DNA of 7,619 nt from Prochlorococcus sp. AG-686-P16 (GTDB lineage Bacteria > Cyanobacteriota > Cyanobacteriia > PCC-6307 > Cyanobiaceae): the NCBI GenBank assembly GCA_003208695.1, contig QCVY01000043.1, positions 1-7,619 of the forward strand, given 5' to 3'. This document shows positions 1 to 5,626 of the stretch, in pieces. Under the pieces are notes generated by a model. The model was given only the letters and a program-made list of their open reading frames with translations. It did not search any database and had not been told where the DNA came from. The position numbers and the translations under genes are program-made. Numbering within the stretch: position 1 is the first letter of the stretch; every line of letters starts with the position of its first letter.

Positions 1-6
1 TAAACT

Positions 7-34
7 AAAAAACGCCCTTTATAGGGCGTTTTTT
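7..34. terminator. bidirectional intrinsic terminator
   Basis: An 8-bp GC-containing stem (11-18 AACGCCCT with 23-30 AGGGCGTT) closes a TTAT loop. An A run at 7-10 and a T run at 31-36 flank it, so the hairpin ends in a U-tract whichever strand is transcribed. On the minus strand it terminates the small secreted-protein gene whose stop is at 56-58. On the plus strand it would serve a gene lying left of the window. Confidence 0.85.
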
Positions 35-55
35 TTATTTAATATAAATATTAAA

Positions 56-295
56 TTACCAGCAGTTCTCGCCTTCACCTATAGGTACGCAAGTGCTTGA
101 TTTGGCTGCTTCATCTGCTAATTTTTGAGCATTTTCATCTAAAACAAAATCTGCTTTAATTGGCATGTCAGTATTCCATTCTTTTAGTCCTCCTAAGTTA
201 TTTTCACCTGCTTTTAATGAAATATCCTCGGTGGTCGCGATTGAAAGTACGCTTGTTGCAGCAATAAATAATGCTATTGAACTTTTTTTTGGCAT
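56..295 (-). CDS. small exported two-cysteine protein, 79 aa, unknown function
   Basis: I do not recognise this family. The N-terminus has a signal-peptide layout: basic residues (PKK) at 2-4, a hydrophobic Ala/Ile/Leu/Val core at about 7-20, and a plausible cleavage site near 20-22. The mature part would be under 60 residues, acidic and Lys/Asn-containing. It ends with two cysteines (C69, C78) eight residues apart just before a terminal Trp, a spacing that would suit an intramolecular disulphide in the periplasm. The gene lies 73 bp downstream of the piuC-like hydroxylase on the same strand and ends at the hairpin at 7-34. It could therefore be co-transcribed with piuC or read from its own AT-rich promoter in 296-368. 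A link to iron uptake is inferred from position only. The intact signal peptide, the terminator at the right distance and the sharp start at 295 favour a real gene. Confidence 0.7.
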   Translation of the reverse strand: MPKKSSIALFIAATSVLSIATTEDISLKAGENNLGGLKEWNTDMPIKADFVLDENAQKLADEAAKSSTCVPIGEGENCW

Positions 296-368
296 CTAAT
301 TTTAAATTTACTATATATATACTAAATATTTATAAAACTATTTTCTACTTAATGTATAAAATGATTCC

Positions 369-1034
369 CTAACTTCCAAGTAATCTAAGCATATTTGAAT
401 AAGATTTAAAAATAAGATCAAGTTCATCCGATCTTCCTTGCTTCGCTAACAATGATTTTGCTGCGGCATCTAAGTCGAATAAATATTCTCTTTCCTCAAT
501 TGACTTTACATAACTTTCAATCCAACCTACACAAACTAATCTTTCTCCATTTTTAACCTCTTTAACTGAATGTAAATAAGTACTTGGATAAATAATTATC
601 TCACCAGCATTAAGCTTAAATTGCTTCTCAGAATTCATTGTCTCAATAACTAATTCTCCACCCTCGTAATCATCTTTATTACTAAGTGAAATAGTGAATG
701 ATAAATCTGACCTACCTGAAGACATAAATGGATTATCAATATGCCTTCCATACTGCATTTTTTTTAGAGATTTTGAAAACATTATGCCATGTATTGTTTT
801 TGGTAATGCGTAACTTTTAATTAGTGGAATTGATAATAATTTTTTTACTATTAATTTGGAGTATTTCTTTGATACTTCTGAATTTTTATTTAATTGTAAA
901 TTATTTTTCACTTTTGAAGCATGACTCCCCGCAGTTTTTTTCCCATCCTCCCAATACTGATTATGTTCATTAATACTAGTTTTTAATATTTCTATTTCCT
1001 CTTTATCTAGTAGTTGGAGAGTTAAATAATTCAT
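369..1034 (-). CDS. piuC: PiuC/YbiX-type Fe(II)/2-oxoglutarate-dependent hydroxylase
   Basis: This is a 221-residue PKHD-type hydroxylase, the usual length for the PiuC/YbiX family (roughly 220-230 residues). The double-stranded beta-helix iron site is complete. H98 and D100 form the HxD motif in YGRHIDNPFM, H155 is the distal histidine in YPSTYLHSV, and R165 (GERLVCVGW) is the expected 2-oxoglutarate-binding arginine. The remaining C-terminal stretch (about 172-221) is helical and corresponds to the short C-terminal domain of the family. These enzymes are cytoplasmic non-haem iron dioxygenases, often encoded beside iron-uptake genes and induced by iron starvation. Their physiological substrate is not settled. 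Here the gene is divergent from futA across a 102-bp promoter region, which supports shared iron-dependent control. The ATG at 1034 lies 4 nt from a TATATT-like element and lacks a Shine-Dalgarno. The family call is firm; the exact reaction is not known. Confidence 0.9.
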   Translation of the reverse strand: MNYLTLQLLDKEEIEILKTSINEHNQYWEDGKKTAGSHASKVKNNLQLNKNSEVSKKYSKLIVKKLLSIPLIKSYALPKTIHGIMFSKSLKKMQYGRHIDNPFMSSGRSDLSFTISLSNKDDYEGGELVIETMNSEKQFKLNAGEIIIYPSTYLHSVKEVKNGERLVCVGWIESYVKSIEEREYLFDLDAAAKSLLAKQGRSDELDLIFKSYSNMLRLLGS

Positions 1035-1136
1035 TTTAAATATAAGAAATGATACATACTTATGTATAGGAGATGTCTTTTATGAATCTTGAGCTTTATA
1101 TATATATAAAGTAACCATATATACTATTTAAAAAAA
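1035..1136. promoter_or_regulatory. divergent piuC/futA promoter region with palindromes
   Basis: This 102-bp region separates two divergent iron-related genes. It contains a perfect 18-bp palindrome, CTTTATATATATATAAAG (1094-1111). It also has a looser 22-bp dyad (1042-1063) with outer arms ATAAG and CTTAT around an AAATGATACATA centre. A TATACT hexamer at 1120-1125 is a candidate -10 for futA and would give a 5' leader of only about five bases. Fur control is expected for such genes in cyanobacteria, and the 1042-1063 dyad is the more Fur-box-like of the two, but neither matches the classical box well. The pure TA core of the 18-mer could be chance in such AT-rich DNA. Confidence 0.4.
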
Positions 1137-2159
1137 GTGCAAAAATTTAAAAAATTTCTTTATTCAGCTTTAACATTTACTTTTTTATTAAATTTAAATA
1201 TACCTGTAAATTCAACAGAGAAAGAGGTAAAGGTCTATTCAGGAAGACATTACAATACTGATAGGAGCGTTTATAAGAAATTTGCAGAAGAAACTGGAAT
1301 CAAAGTAAGACTAATTGAAGCGGCTGGGATTTCCTTAATTGAAAGGCTTAAAAGAGAAGGAAAGAATTCTGAAGCTGATCTGATCTTACTTGTTGATGCG
1401 GCAAGAATAACTAATGCAGCAAAAGCAGGTTTACTTCAGAGAATAGACTCGTCCAATTTAGAAAAAAATGTACCACAAGGACTTAAAGATCCTGGGCAGG
1501 AGTGGTATGCATTGACTAGAAGAGTAAGGGTTATGGTTGCTAATCCAAAAGTCGTGGATATTGATAAAATTAAGGACTATTCAGACTTATCTGATCCATC
1601 TTTAAAAGGGAAAGTATGTTTAAGAAATAGAAAAAGTCCATATAATCAATCTCTTGTAGCTAATCAAATCGTTAATAAAGGTGAATCGGAAACTAAAGCT
1701 TGGTTAAGTGGCATGATCTCAAATGTTTCTAAACCATTTTTCCCCGGGGATATTTCAATAGTAAGAGCAGTTTCAAAAAAGAAATGCGGGGTAGGTATTG
1801 TTAATCATTACTATGTGGCAAGAATGTTGGCAGGGATTAATGGAAGAAGGGATGCTTTGTATGCAAAAAAAACATCTATAATTACACCTAATCCTGCTCA
1901 TGTAAATATTAGTGCTGGAGGTATTGCCAAATATGCGAAAAATACTTCAGAAGCTATTCAGTTGCTTGAATTTTTGGCTTCTCCTGAAGGTAGTAAAGGT
2001 TTGGCAGCACCAACTTTTGAACATCCTTTGAAAGAAATTAACCAAAATGAAATTGTTAAAAACTTTGGAGGATTCATTCCGGATAACGTCACCGTTGACG
2101 AGCTAGGAGAAAATAATTCTCTTGCAATCAAAATGATGAAAGATGCTGGTTGGGATTAA
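1137..2159 (+). CDS. futA: periplasmic ferric-iron-binding protein of an ABC transporter (FutA/IdiA)
   Basis: This is a 340-residue solute-binding protein of the FutA/IdiA/FbpA family, which captures Fe(III) in the periplasm for an ABC importer. A signal peptide covers about residues 1-26 (basic QKFKK, then a hydrophobic core); with cleavage before T27 the mature chain matches family numbering. The iron ligands are then all present: Y39 in SGRHYNTD (mature Tyr13), Y169 in KSPYNQ (Tyr143), Y225 and Y226 in NHYYVAR (Tyr199/Tyr200), and R229 (Arg203), the arginine described next to the iron in Prochlorococcus FutA. There are two cysteines in the mature chain (C161, C217). The start is a GTG with no Shine-Dalgarno; no in-frame ATG follows before the signal core, so GTG is required. 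No permease or ATPase gene is adjacent, as is common in picocyanobacteria where the fut genes are scattered. No hairpin separates it from the tRNA gene 54 bp downstream. Confidence 0.95.
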   Translation: MQKFKKFLYSALTFTFLLNLNIPVNSTEKEVKVYSGRHYNTDRSVYKKFAEETGIKVRLIEAAGISLIERLKREGKNSEADLILLVDAARITNAAKAGLLQRIDSSNLEKNVPQGLKDPGQEWYALTRRVRVMVANPKVVDIDKIKDYSDLSDPSLKGKVCLRNRKSPYNQSLVANQIVNKGESETKAWLSGMISNVSKPFFPGDISIVRAVSKKKCGVGIVNHYYVARMLAGINGRRDALYAKKTSIITPNPAHVNISAGGIAKYAKNTSEAIQLLEFLASPEGSKGLAAPTFEHPLKEINQNEIVKNFGGFIPDNVTVDELGENNSLAIKMMKDAGWD

Positions 2160-2194
2160 AAGTTAAACTTCTGCAAATCTAACGAAAAAATAGA

Positions 2195-2200
2195 TAAAAT
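2195..2200 (+). promoter_or_regulatory. candidate -10 box of the tRNA-Ser gene
   Basis: TAAAAT lies 13 bp before the first base of the mature tRNA, which is a suitable distance for a tRNA promoter with a short 5' leader. No good -35 hexamer is visible 16-18 bp upstream, so in AT-rich DNA this is only a candidate. Read-through from futA is an alternative source of transcript. Confidence 0.35.
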
Positions 2201-2213
2201 AAAGCTTGAAACC

Positions 2214-2298
2214 GGAGAGGTGGCTGAGTGGACGAAAGCGAACGATTCGAAATCGTTTAACAGGAAACTGTTCGTGGGTTCGAATCCCACCCTCTCCG
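2214..2298 (+). tRNA. tRNA-Ser, anticodon CGA
   Basis: The cloverleaf is complete. The acceptor stem GGAGAGG (2214-2220) pairs perfectly with CCTCTCC (2291-2297), and G2298 is the discriminator expected for serine. The anticodon stem is AACGA/TCGTT (2241-2245 with 2253-2257) around a seven-base loop TTCGAAA with anticodon CGA at 2248-2250, reading UCG codons. A long variable arm, with CAG/CTG pairing around a GAAA loop, marks it as class II and so confirms serine. The T stem is GTGGG/CCCAC (2274-2278 with 2286-2290) with a TTCGAAT loop. CCA is not encoded, as is usual in cyanobacteria. The tRNA 3' end is a typical target for tyrosine-recombinase integration, and the DNA to the right looks accessory. 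Confidence 0.97.
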
Positions 2299-2324
2299 TA
2301 ACGACTTCATTTGGATACTACAGT

Positions 2325-2367
2325 TATCCTGTAATAAGTCCTCCAACTAGACTGCAATTACAGGATA
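2325..2367. repeat. 11-bp perfect inverted repeat next to the tRNA-Ser gene
   Basis: TATCCTGTAAT (2325-2335) is repeated inverted as ATTACAGGATA (2357-2367) with a 21-bp centre. The left arm can also pair locally, since GGATA at 2313-2317 complements TATCC at 2325-2329, so two alternative hairpins are possible. There is no T-tract after it, which argues against an intrinsic terminator. The position, 27 bp beyond the tRNA end, would suit a protein-binding dyad of a recombination site. Confidence 0.6.
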
Positions 2368-2468
2368 GTTAGATATTTTGCTGATGGTAAGATAACTTTT
2401 TGATTTTGAAATATAAGGTATATCTGGGGGGAATATGGGTAACAAATAGGTGGTACATGTTTTGTTTC

Positions 2469-2607
2469 CATGGGGTATGAAAAACACCCATGGGGTACAT
2501 AAAAATACCAGTCCGATTTCATGAAAATAGGAGTAAAACCAAAACCTTACCTCTTCTCATGGGGTACTGTTTTTTCTACATGGGGTATAGATTATTTTGA
2601 TGGGGTT
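2469..2607 (+). repeat. phased direct repeats of CATGGGGTA (iteron or integrase arm-site candidate)
   Basis: Four exact copies of CATGGGGTA start at 2469, 2489, 2558 and 2579, and a degenerate copy GATGGGGTT starts at 2599. All are in the same orientation. Adjacent copies are 20, 69, 21 and 20 bp apart, giving a pair and a triplet whose members are about two helical turns apart and so face the same side of the DNA. Weaker GGTA-containing relatives occur upstream (GGTGGTACAT at 2449, ATGGGTAAC at 2435). The G-rich core stands out in this AT-rich sequence. Iterons bound by a replication initiator, or arm-type sites bound by a tyrosine recombinase, have this arrangement; the neighbouring tRNA favours the second. 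The repeat itself is certain, its role is inferred. Confidence 0.8.
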
Positions 2608-2773
2608 CACAACGCATAAAATTTGATATTCCTACTCTCATACAAATACTGCTCAAAACTGTTCTTCATTCTTCGGAATAGTTGTTACTAGAGGTAAAAC
2701 AGATACAGAATTTTGTGTGTCCTAAACTTTCTAAATTAGCTTTTTTCATCTATTATTCAAAAAAATATTCTTT

Positions 2774-3685
2774 ATGACAATAAAATTAGGCGAACTAAAG
2801 AACGTAAATCTTAGAGAAGCTTGGAGTCATGAAGCACAAGAGTTCACTCCTTGGTTGGCTGAAAATCTTGAATATTTGTCTAACGAAATTGGTATACAAC
2901 TAGAACTTGAAGGTCAAGAAGTAAAAGTAGAAAATTTCTCTGCAGATATTATTGCTAGGGATCCTCAAAGCGATAGAAGAGTACTCATTGAGAACCAGTT
3001 AGAGCAGACAGATCATACTCATCTAGGTCAAATTCTTACTTATCTTGCAGGGTTAGATGCACAGGTAATAATTTGGGTTGCGAGCAGTTTTAGAGAACCT
3101 CATTTATCAGCTGTCAAATGGCTAAATGAAAATACGGTAGAACCTTTTGCATTCTTTGCAGTACAAGTAAAAGCTGTACAAATTGATGAGTCATCAATAG
3201 CTCCGATGTTTGAAATTCTTGCAAAACCTAATAGTTGGGATCGAAAGATTAGAAGCAAAATAAAGTCTGTTGGGCAGCAAAGTGAATTATCCCAATGGAG
3301 ATATAAATTTTGGCAGAGATATCTAGAGATATTTCCAGAACAGGAGAAATTTGATTCTTTGAAAGCAACGAGTTCTCGATGGAGACAAGTTCCTAATACA
3401 AATTTTGTAGTTTCGATATATTTGTCTAAGTTGTGTGTGGGTATTTTTATTAGAGGAATAAGAAATGCTGATTCTGAGGATGTTTATAAAGAGCTTGAGC
3501 CTTATCAGAATGTTTTAGAAGAATATTTGGGTACAGTAATTGGTAAAAGAGATAAAGAAAGAGGCGTTTTCTTTCATCGTAAATCCGACGGAAATCTAAT
3601 GGATCAGAATACATGGGATGAAAAAATAGATTGGATGAATAGAATTCAAGAACTTTATGTGACTTCATTACAAGAACTTATTTGA
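2774..3685 (+). CDS. DUF4268-type protein with nuclease-like N-terminal domain
   Basis: This 303-residue protein resembles DUF4268-containing proteins. The N-terminal half (about 20-155) carries the recognisable family core: FTPWLAENL near 24-32, D58 in FSADIIA, E73 and Q75 in LIENQLE, TDHTHLGQILTYLAGLDA at 79-96, then IIWVAS and AKPNSW near 150-155. The acidic residue after a strand followed by ExQ looks like a PD-(D/E)xK nuclease fold with the usual lysine replaced by glutamine; that is my inference from the motif. The C-terminal half (about 170-303) is the DUF4268 region, rich in Trp and charged residues. No signal peptide or membrane segment is present, so it is cytoplasmic. Such proteins occur sporadically in mobile or defence-rich DNA, and no methyltransferase or other restriction partner is visible next to it. 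Biochemical function is unknown. The ATG at 2774 has no Shine-Dalgarno; TATTAT at 2751-2756 may be its -10. Confidence 0.8.
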   Translation: MTIKLGELKNVNLREAWSHEAQEFTPWLAENLEYLSNEIGIQLELEGQEVKVENFSADIIARDPQSDRRVLIENQLEQTDHTHLGQILTYLAGLDAQVIIWVASSFREPHLSAVKWLNENTVEPFAFFAVQVKAVQIDESSIAPMFEILAKPNSWDRKIRSKIKSVGQQSELSQWRYKFWQRYLEIFPEQEKFDSLKATSSRWRQVPNTNFVVSIYLSKLCVGIFIRGIRNADSEDVYKELEPYQNVLEEYLGTVIGKRDKERGVFFHRKSDGNLMDQNTWDEKIDWMNRIQELYVTSLQELI

Positions 3686-3732
3686 GGATCTTCTCTTTAC
3701 TTTCAATTGATTTTTCAGGAATATTTGAGGAT
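3679..3732 (+). repeat. short direct repeat across the end of the DUF4268 gene
   Basis: TATTTGAGGAT occurs at 3679-3689, where it contains the TGA stop of the preceding gene, and again at 3722-3732, 43 bp later. A second shared string, ATTGATTTTT, follows the same spacer logic (3706-3715 and 3731-3740). The pattern suggests a small local duplication or slippage after the gene. No function is evident. Confidence 0.5.
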
Positions 3733-3769
3733 TGATTTTTAGATTCACAATCATATTGACTTGGGAATG

Positions 3770-3797
3770 TTGTTCCAAATGTATGTGTATGTAAAAT
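3770..3797 (+). promoter_or_regulatory. candidate promoter of the four-gene envelope run
   Basis: TTGTTC (3770-3775), a 16-bp spacer and TAAAAT (3792-3797) lie directly before the ATG at 3804. With only six bases between the -10 and the ATG, transcription would begin at or next to the start codon, so the mRNA would be leaderless, in keeping with the missing Shine-Dalgarno. A gapped dyad, TTGGGAA / TTCCAA (3761-3767 with 3773-3778), overlaps the -35 and could be an operator. The same layout recurs before the gene at 5627. Confidence 0.45.
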
Positions 3798-3803
3798 AAA
3801 TTT

Positions 3804-4190
3804 ATGAAAATAAAAAATAAAAAATATCTTATTTTTGCTATTCAAATTCTTTTGGTTATATCAATAATTTTTGGTTGGAATTATTTTTGGGTTTTAGTAA
3901 CGAGCAATAAAATTGTATTTAGACTATTGACTCTAACTGCAGGATCTCTTTGGTTATTTTTTGGAATAAACGGCATAGTAACTCACTATGTAGATGCTTA
4001 TAAGATTGGTGGTAGAGAAAATCTCCAAGATGAATTAGTTATGGGATTGTCTATTCTTTATACCTTTGGATTATTAGTTTTATTTTTTGTAGGAATTTCA
4101 AATGGATCAGATATTCAAATATATCTATCTTTTATTGGTGCAGCTTTAGGAATTTTGAGAGCTTACCTTATAAAAAAGGGGTCTAAATGA
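3804..4190 (+). CDS. four-helix integral membrane protein, 128 aa, unknown family
   Basis: I do not recognise the family. The chain begins with a short Lys-rich stretch (MKIKNKK) and has four hydrophobic segments at about 8-31, 38-60, 77-97 and 103-121, ending in a basic tail (KKGSK). Only short loops connect them; the longest, about 61-76, holds polar residues including H61, D64 and GGREN. Nothing suggests an enzyme or transporter motif. It opens a tightly packed run of four genes: its TGA overlaps the ATG of the next gene by four bases (ATGA at 4187-4190), so translation is probably coupled. The start is fixed by the lack of any upstream in-frame room after the promoter-like element and by near-identity of the start region with that of the gene at 5627. 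Confidence 0.75.
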   Translation: MKIKNKKYLIFAIQILLVISIIFGWNYFWVLVTSNKIVFRLLTLTAGSLWLFFGINGIVTHYVDAYKIGGRENLQDELVMGLSILYTFGLLVLFFVGISNGSDIQIYLSFIGAALGILRAYLIKKGSK

Positions 4191-4744
4191 AACGATTACT
4201 ATTTGCTTCCCTTTTATTAGGTTTTATCGCTCCAGTAATGCCTAAAGAAATTTGTACTCTTACAAGTGAAGTAGAACCAGATGTAACAATAACCATGGAA
4301 TATGTTCCTGTGATGGGAGGAGGAGAAGGAACTCTAAACTATAAAAACAAACCCTCTTTATTTTTTGAAGTTGGAATTACAAATGGTTATGGAGGTCAAT
4401 ATTATGTTGCGAGATCTTATTCGACAGAATCATCTAATAAAGATAAAACTTATTTGGAAAGGATAAAAAATACGAAGAAAATTAGTTACGGAAATTTTAT
4501 GAATTTTGTTGGCAATCAACTAGGAAGAGCAACTTCAAAGGAAGAAAGGAAATCTGGGGAATTACGAGCACTGATGCCAACACTTTCTCGAGATTATTAT
4601 TATTCAATTCCTTTTACTGAAAAAGGTCAGTATGGAAGGCAGAAATTATCAAAGAAGATGAAAACTATTCTTGATGCTTCAGAAGGATTTTTTGTTGATT
4701 CAGGTGGTTGTAGAAATTTCTTTCCTTATGGGTGGGACTCATGA
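4187..4744 (+). CDS. exported protein, paralogue of the protein at 6038-6550
   Basis: This is a 185-residue protein of a family I cannot name. A signal-like N-terminus (KR, then a hydrophobic core about 3-17) precedes KEICTLTSE at 20-28. The mature part aligns over its length with the 170-residue product at 6038-6550. Shared blocks are KE-x-CT-x-x-SE (20-28), NGYGGQYY (66-73), VGNQLG (108-113), a basic Lys/Arg/Glu stretch, YYYS (137-140) and ILDASEGF (161-168). Two cysteines, C23 near the N-terminus and C175 near the C-terminus, occupy matching positions in both paralogues and probably form a disulphide after export. This copy has about 20 extra residues at 80-101. AAGGGG at 4176-4181 is a fair Shine-Dalgarno five bases before the ATG, and the start overlaps the previous stop (ATGA). 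The aromatic Tyr-rich blocks suggest a small beta-rich envelope protein, but that is a guess. Confidence 0.75.
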   Translation: MKRLLFASLLLGFIAPVMPKEICTLTSEVEPDVTITMEYVPVMGGGEGTLNYKNKPSLFFEVGITNGYGGQYYVARSYSTESSNKDKTYLERIKNTKKISYGNFMNFVGNQLGRATSKEERKSGELRALMPTLSRDYYYSIPFTEKGQYGRQKLSKKMKTILDASEGFFVDSGGCRNFFPYGWDS

Positions 4745-5160
4745 AAAGTCAACGTTCAAGTTCAAAGCCAAAAAAATATAAATCAAATAAGTTTGAAAGA
4801 ATATCAGAAAAGATATTTTACTTTGCTTTTCTATTGTCCATTCTTTATGCAGGTTGGTTTATCTTTTTTGAAACTGCAAATATTGTATGGATTGGAATGC
4901 TTAGAACTTTATATCCATTTTGCTTGATTCTTTTTTTATTCCCTTTTGATATTCGAGGTCAAAAATATTCTTTTGAACCTAGTAAAGTTATAGGAAAACC
5001 ATACGATAAAGGAGTCCTAAAAGTATTTGATAGTTCATTCAGAGAAGATGGATTTATAAGTACCCTTTTCAGTAAGGCATTGATAATAGGTACCTCTTTA
5101 GGGACGTTATTTTTTATTGGTATAGGCTTTATTGGAATACTAAATATTATCTTTCAATGA
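4741..5160 (+). CDS. three-helix integral membrane protein, 139 aa, unknown family
   Basis: The family is not recognised. The protein starts with a strongly basic, Ser/Lys-rich cytoplasmic tail (about 1-20), has a pair of hydrophobic segments at about 24-44 and 47-68, a soluble loop of some 40 residues (70-111) with GKPYDKG and FREDGF, and a C-terminal hydrophobic segment at about 112-138 that ends the protein. An in-frame GTG at 4732 would add three residues. I prefer the ATG at 4741 because it overlaps the stop of the preceding gene as ATGA, the same coupling as one junction earlier. The gene is followed after a single base by the next start codon. Membrane partner to the exported proteins on either side is the natural reading of the context, without direct proof. 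Confidence 0.72.
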   Translation: MKSQRSSSKPKKYKSNKFERISEKIFYFAFLLSILYAGWFIFFETANIVWIGMLRTLYPFCLILFLFPFDIRGQKYSFEPSKVIGKPYDKGVLKVFDSSFREDGFISTLFSKALIIGTSLGTLFFIGIGFIGILNIIFQ

Positions 5161-5161
5161 T

Positions 5162-5551
5162 ATGAATAGATTTTTACTAGCAATACTTTTATTTTCTAGT
5201 CCTTTATTAGCTGAAGAATATACGATTTACACAAAAGAAAGACCTCCTTTTCAAATATCAGGAATAATTGATTCTAATAAAACCTTCTATTATTTTACTA
5301 ATGCTCATATGCCTAAATGTGACATAGTTGCAAACGGTTGTTTCATGAAAACAAATGTACAAGCAGAAATAATTAGTGAAGATATTATCAAAGTTGGAAG
5401 TAGCTATTACTGTTCAGAAGATCATATACAAGCTCGCAAAAAGGCTAATCCAAAACCTGTGCCGACTCGTGGTGGTGGTTATATGGATTACGGATATGGA
5501 GACTGCACTAAGGATGGATGGCAAACGAAACCAATGTCACATAGTGATTAG
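5162..5551 (+). CDS. exported four-cysteine protein, 129 aa, unknown family
   Basis: A clear signal peptide (NRF, hydrophobic core, cleavage after LLA at residue 17) leaves a mature chain beginning EEYTIYTK. The mature chain has exactly four cysteines, C53, C60, C84 and C115, which would allow two disulphides in the periplasm. The C-terminal third is unusual in composition: a Pro/Lys segment (about 92-103), then a Gly/Tyr-rich stretch GGGYMDYGYG (104-113) ahead of C115. I know no family with this pattern. It is the last gene of the four-gene run, starting one base after the stop of the membrane-protein gene at 4741-5160. It has no Shine-Dalgarno, so translational coupling is likely. A different reading frame in the same DNA is open at 5376-5561 but lacks any supporting feature. 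Confidence 0.72.
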   Translation: MNRFLLAILLFSSPLLAEEYTIYTKERPPFQISGIIDSNKTFYYFTNAHMPKCDIVANGCFMKTNVQAEIISEDIIKVGSSYYCSEDHIQARKKANPKPVPTRGGGYMDYGYGDCTKDGWQTKPMSHSD

Positions 5552-5592
5552 TTTTTTATGATTATCTTCAATAATTATTGATTTATTGAAAG

Positions 5593-5620
5593 TTGATCTA
5601 GATGAAAGACTAAGTAAAAT
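5593..5620 (+). promoter_or_regulatory. candidate promoter of the second envelope pair
   Basis: TTGATC (5593-5598), a 16-bp spacer and TAAAAT (5615-5620) end six bases before the ATG at 5627, again predicting a leaderless transcript. The arrangement matches the one before 3804 in spacer length and in distance to the ATG, and the DNA from 5614 to 5633 differs from 3791-3810 at one base. Just upstream, a 14-bp palindrome TCAATAATTATTGA (5568-5581) lies between the two gene runs. Confidence 0.5.
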
Positions 5621-5626
5621 AAATTC

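Larger units (their letters stand above)
2299..2773. other. 475-bp gene-free spacer beside the tRNA, probable element junction
   Basis: No plausible coding sequence occurs here on either strand. The spacer holds an inverted repeat next to the tRNA (2325-2367) and the phased CATGGGGTA repeats (2469-2607). The last 165 bp (2608-2773) contain nothing I can assign apart from a TATTAT hexamer (2751-2756) that could be the -10 of the following gene. A gap this long is unusual among the tight intergenic distances in the rest of the window. Placed between a tRNA gene and accessory-looking genes, it fits the attachment region of an integrated element; this is inference. Confidence 0.5.

Noticed and set aside
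1042..1063. Firm Fur-box call in the piuC/futA promoter
   Set aside because: Only the outer five bases of each arm are symmetrical and the match to the classical Fur consensus is poor, so it is left as a candidate only.
2469..2607. CRISPR array
   Set aside because: The repeat unit is only 9 bp, the spacing is 20-21 bp with one 69-bp gap, and no cas gene is present.
3450..3668. Minus-strand open frame of 72 codons inside the DUF4268 gene
   Set aside because: It lies wholly within a well-supported gene in antisense. Its product has no signal, membrane or family pattern and looks like a chance open frame.
4732..4740. GTG start three codons earlier for the three-helix membrane protein
   Set aside because: The ATG at 4741 gives the ATGA overlap with the preceding stop, the same coupling used at 4187, and needs no weak start codon.
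5376..5561. Plus-strand open frame of 61 codons overlapping the four-cysteine protein gene
   Set aside because: It overlaps the signal-peptide-bearing gene at 5162-5551 in another frame and shows no domain, signal peptide or start signal of its own.
5567..5590. Terminator between the two envelope runs (TTCAATAA / TTATTGAA hairpin)
   Set aside because: The stem is only 8 bp with a single G-C type pair and is not followed by a T-tract, so it would be unstable. Any termination here is unproven.
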